From the NCBI GenBank assembly GCA_937921995.1, contig CAKZVF010000211.1, positions 1 through 32,981 on the forward strand: a stretch of DNA of 32,981 nt, given 5' to 3'. The notes below the pieces were generated by a model. The model worked only from the letters and a program-made list of their open reading frames with translations, had not been told where the DNA came from and searched no databases. The stretch is from an uncultured Pirellulaceae bacterium (GTDB taxonomy: Bacteria; Planctomycetota; Planctomycetia; Pirellulales; Pirellulaceae). Positions within the stretch are counted from its first letter, which is position 1. The number at the start of each line of letters is the position of its first letter. Positions 32,676 to 32,981 of this stretch are shown piece by piece. The position numbers were made by a program, and so were the translations under genes.

Positions 32676-32852
32676 TCACGCGGTGCCGTTGAAATCAATC
32701 CAACCGATGGTGAGGATTAGCTTTGCCGCCTGATCGTGCGGTGCGCACACCGATACCTCAAACGTGCGTGTGACGAACGCCCAGTCTATAAGTAACGCTG
32801 GTTTAATCCCCAAGGCGCTGCCGCTCAATTCTTTCAAAGTACCGTTCAACAT
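32676..32852 (-). CDS. Possible small ORF of 58 residues
   Basis: ATG at 32850-32852 opens a frame to TGA at 32676-32678, too short for routine gene calling. The product starts MLNGTLKELSGSALG and ends LTIGWIDFNGTA. Its start overlaps the stop of the upstream frame (ATGTTGA). Composition is protein-like, but there is no recognised domain and no clear ribosome-binding site, so it may be chance. Confidence 0.2.
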   Translation of the reverse strand: MLNGTLKELSGSALGIKPALLIDWAFVTRTFEVSVCAPHDQAAKLILTIGWIDFNGTA

Positions 32853-32981
32853 GGCGGGCCACGACCGGCCGATGCGGTAAAGAAGATGTCTTTCCAGCTG
32901 GGCCGCGATTGCTGGGAAACGAATGTCGTCGCCATTTCACACTTGTGGCATGTGGGGCTCGGCGGTGAATCAGGCGGAGCA
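32846..32981 (-). CDS. Possible C-terminal end of a small zinc-ribbon-like protein (partial)
   Basis: A minus-strand frame enters from the right edge and stops at 32846-32848. It includes SPTCHKCEMATTFVSQQ and PSWKDIFFT, and ends RGPPC. A first C-x2-C is present. The shape recalls short zinc-ribbon proteins with a second Cys pair, here reduced to one Cys at the end. Only about 45 residues are visible, so this is a weak call and could be a decayed gene. Confidence 0.25.
   Translation of the reverse strand, partial: APPDSPPSPTCHKCEMATTFVSQQSRPSWKDIFFTASAGRGPPC

Noticed and set aside
1-32981. CRISPR array, defence island or secondary-metabolite cluster
   Set aside because: No regularly spaced repeats of CRISPR type, no Cas-like genes, and no synthase-type genes; most genes are housekeeping or envelope families.

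Overview
The window looks like chromosome of a planctomycete, probably of the Pirellulales. The signs are a C-terminal dockerin-like tail, PEP-CTERM sorting tails ending in RRRR, a BBP7-type outer-membrane barrel, a small membrane protein starting with an NPYASP motif, a PQQ-propeller protein with an N-terminal membrane block, an FG-GAP repeat protein, and a moderate GC content with mixed gene orientation and few long operons. This assignment rests on gene families, not on any database search.

Left part (1-8.4 kb). The end of a dockerin-tailed secreted protein and its terminator are followed by a minus-strand DUF58/VWA pair. Next comes a plus-strand gene for the signal recognition particle RNA (3314-3425), with its own promoter and a 22-bp tandem duplication between promoter and gene. 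A minus-strand pair of YhaO-like (Mre11/SbcD fold) and YhaN-like (Rad50/SMC fold) proteins follows. The YhaN-like protein carries two membrane helices inside its coiled coil and a long C-terminal tail. The YhaO-like protein has lost several metal-binding residues.

Middle part (8.4-24 kb). An acyl-CoA dehydrogenase overlaps a 2OG-Fe(II) oxygenase-like gene by one base. Then come a BBP7-like barrel with SQPFV repeats, diaminopimelate decarboxylase (lysA), a nitroreductase-like protein and a double-length M16 peptidase. A decayed PEP-CTERM tail with its own terminator lies between the M16 gene and a membrane-anchored PQQ propeller. A minus-strand pair follows: a vanadium-haloperoxidase-like protein with a PEP-CTERM tail, then an FG-GAP repeat protein.

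Right part (24-33 kb). This holds a VOC protein, a secreted alpha/beta hydrolase with two CxxC pairs, a Cys-pair lipoprotein, an ATP-grasp ligase resembling tyramine-glutamate ligases, a STAS protein, a DUF368 (PopT-type) lipid carrier transporter and a TrkH/KtrB potassium channel subunit. The last 1.3 kb looks accessory: a frameshifted, truncated tyrosine integrase, a small membrane protein and a poorly coding end.

Most of the window is ordinary chromosomal sequence. The parts most worth a second look are the degenerate YhaO/membrane YhaN pair, the SRP RNA with its enlarged apical loop and duplicated leader, the coupled dehydrogenase/oxygenase pair, and the haloperoxidase/FG-GAP pair. I found no CRISPR array, rRNA, tRNA or complete insertion sequence.
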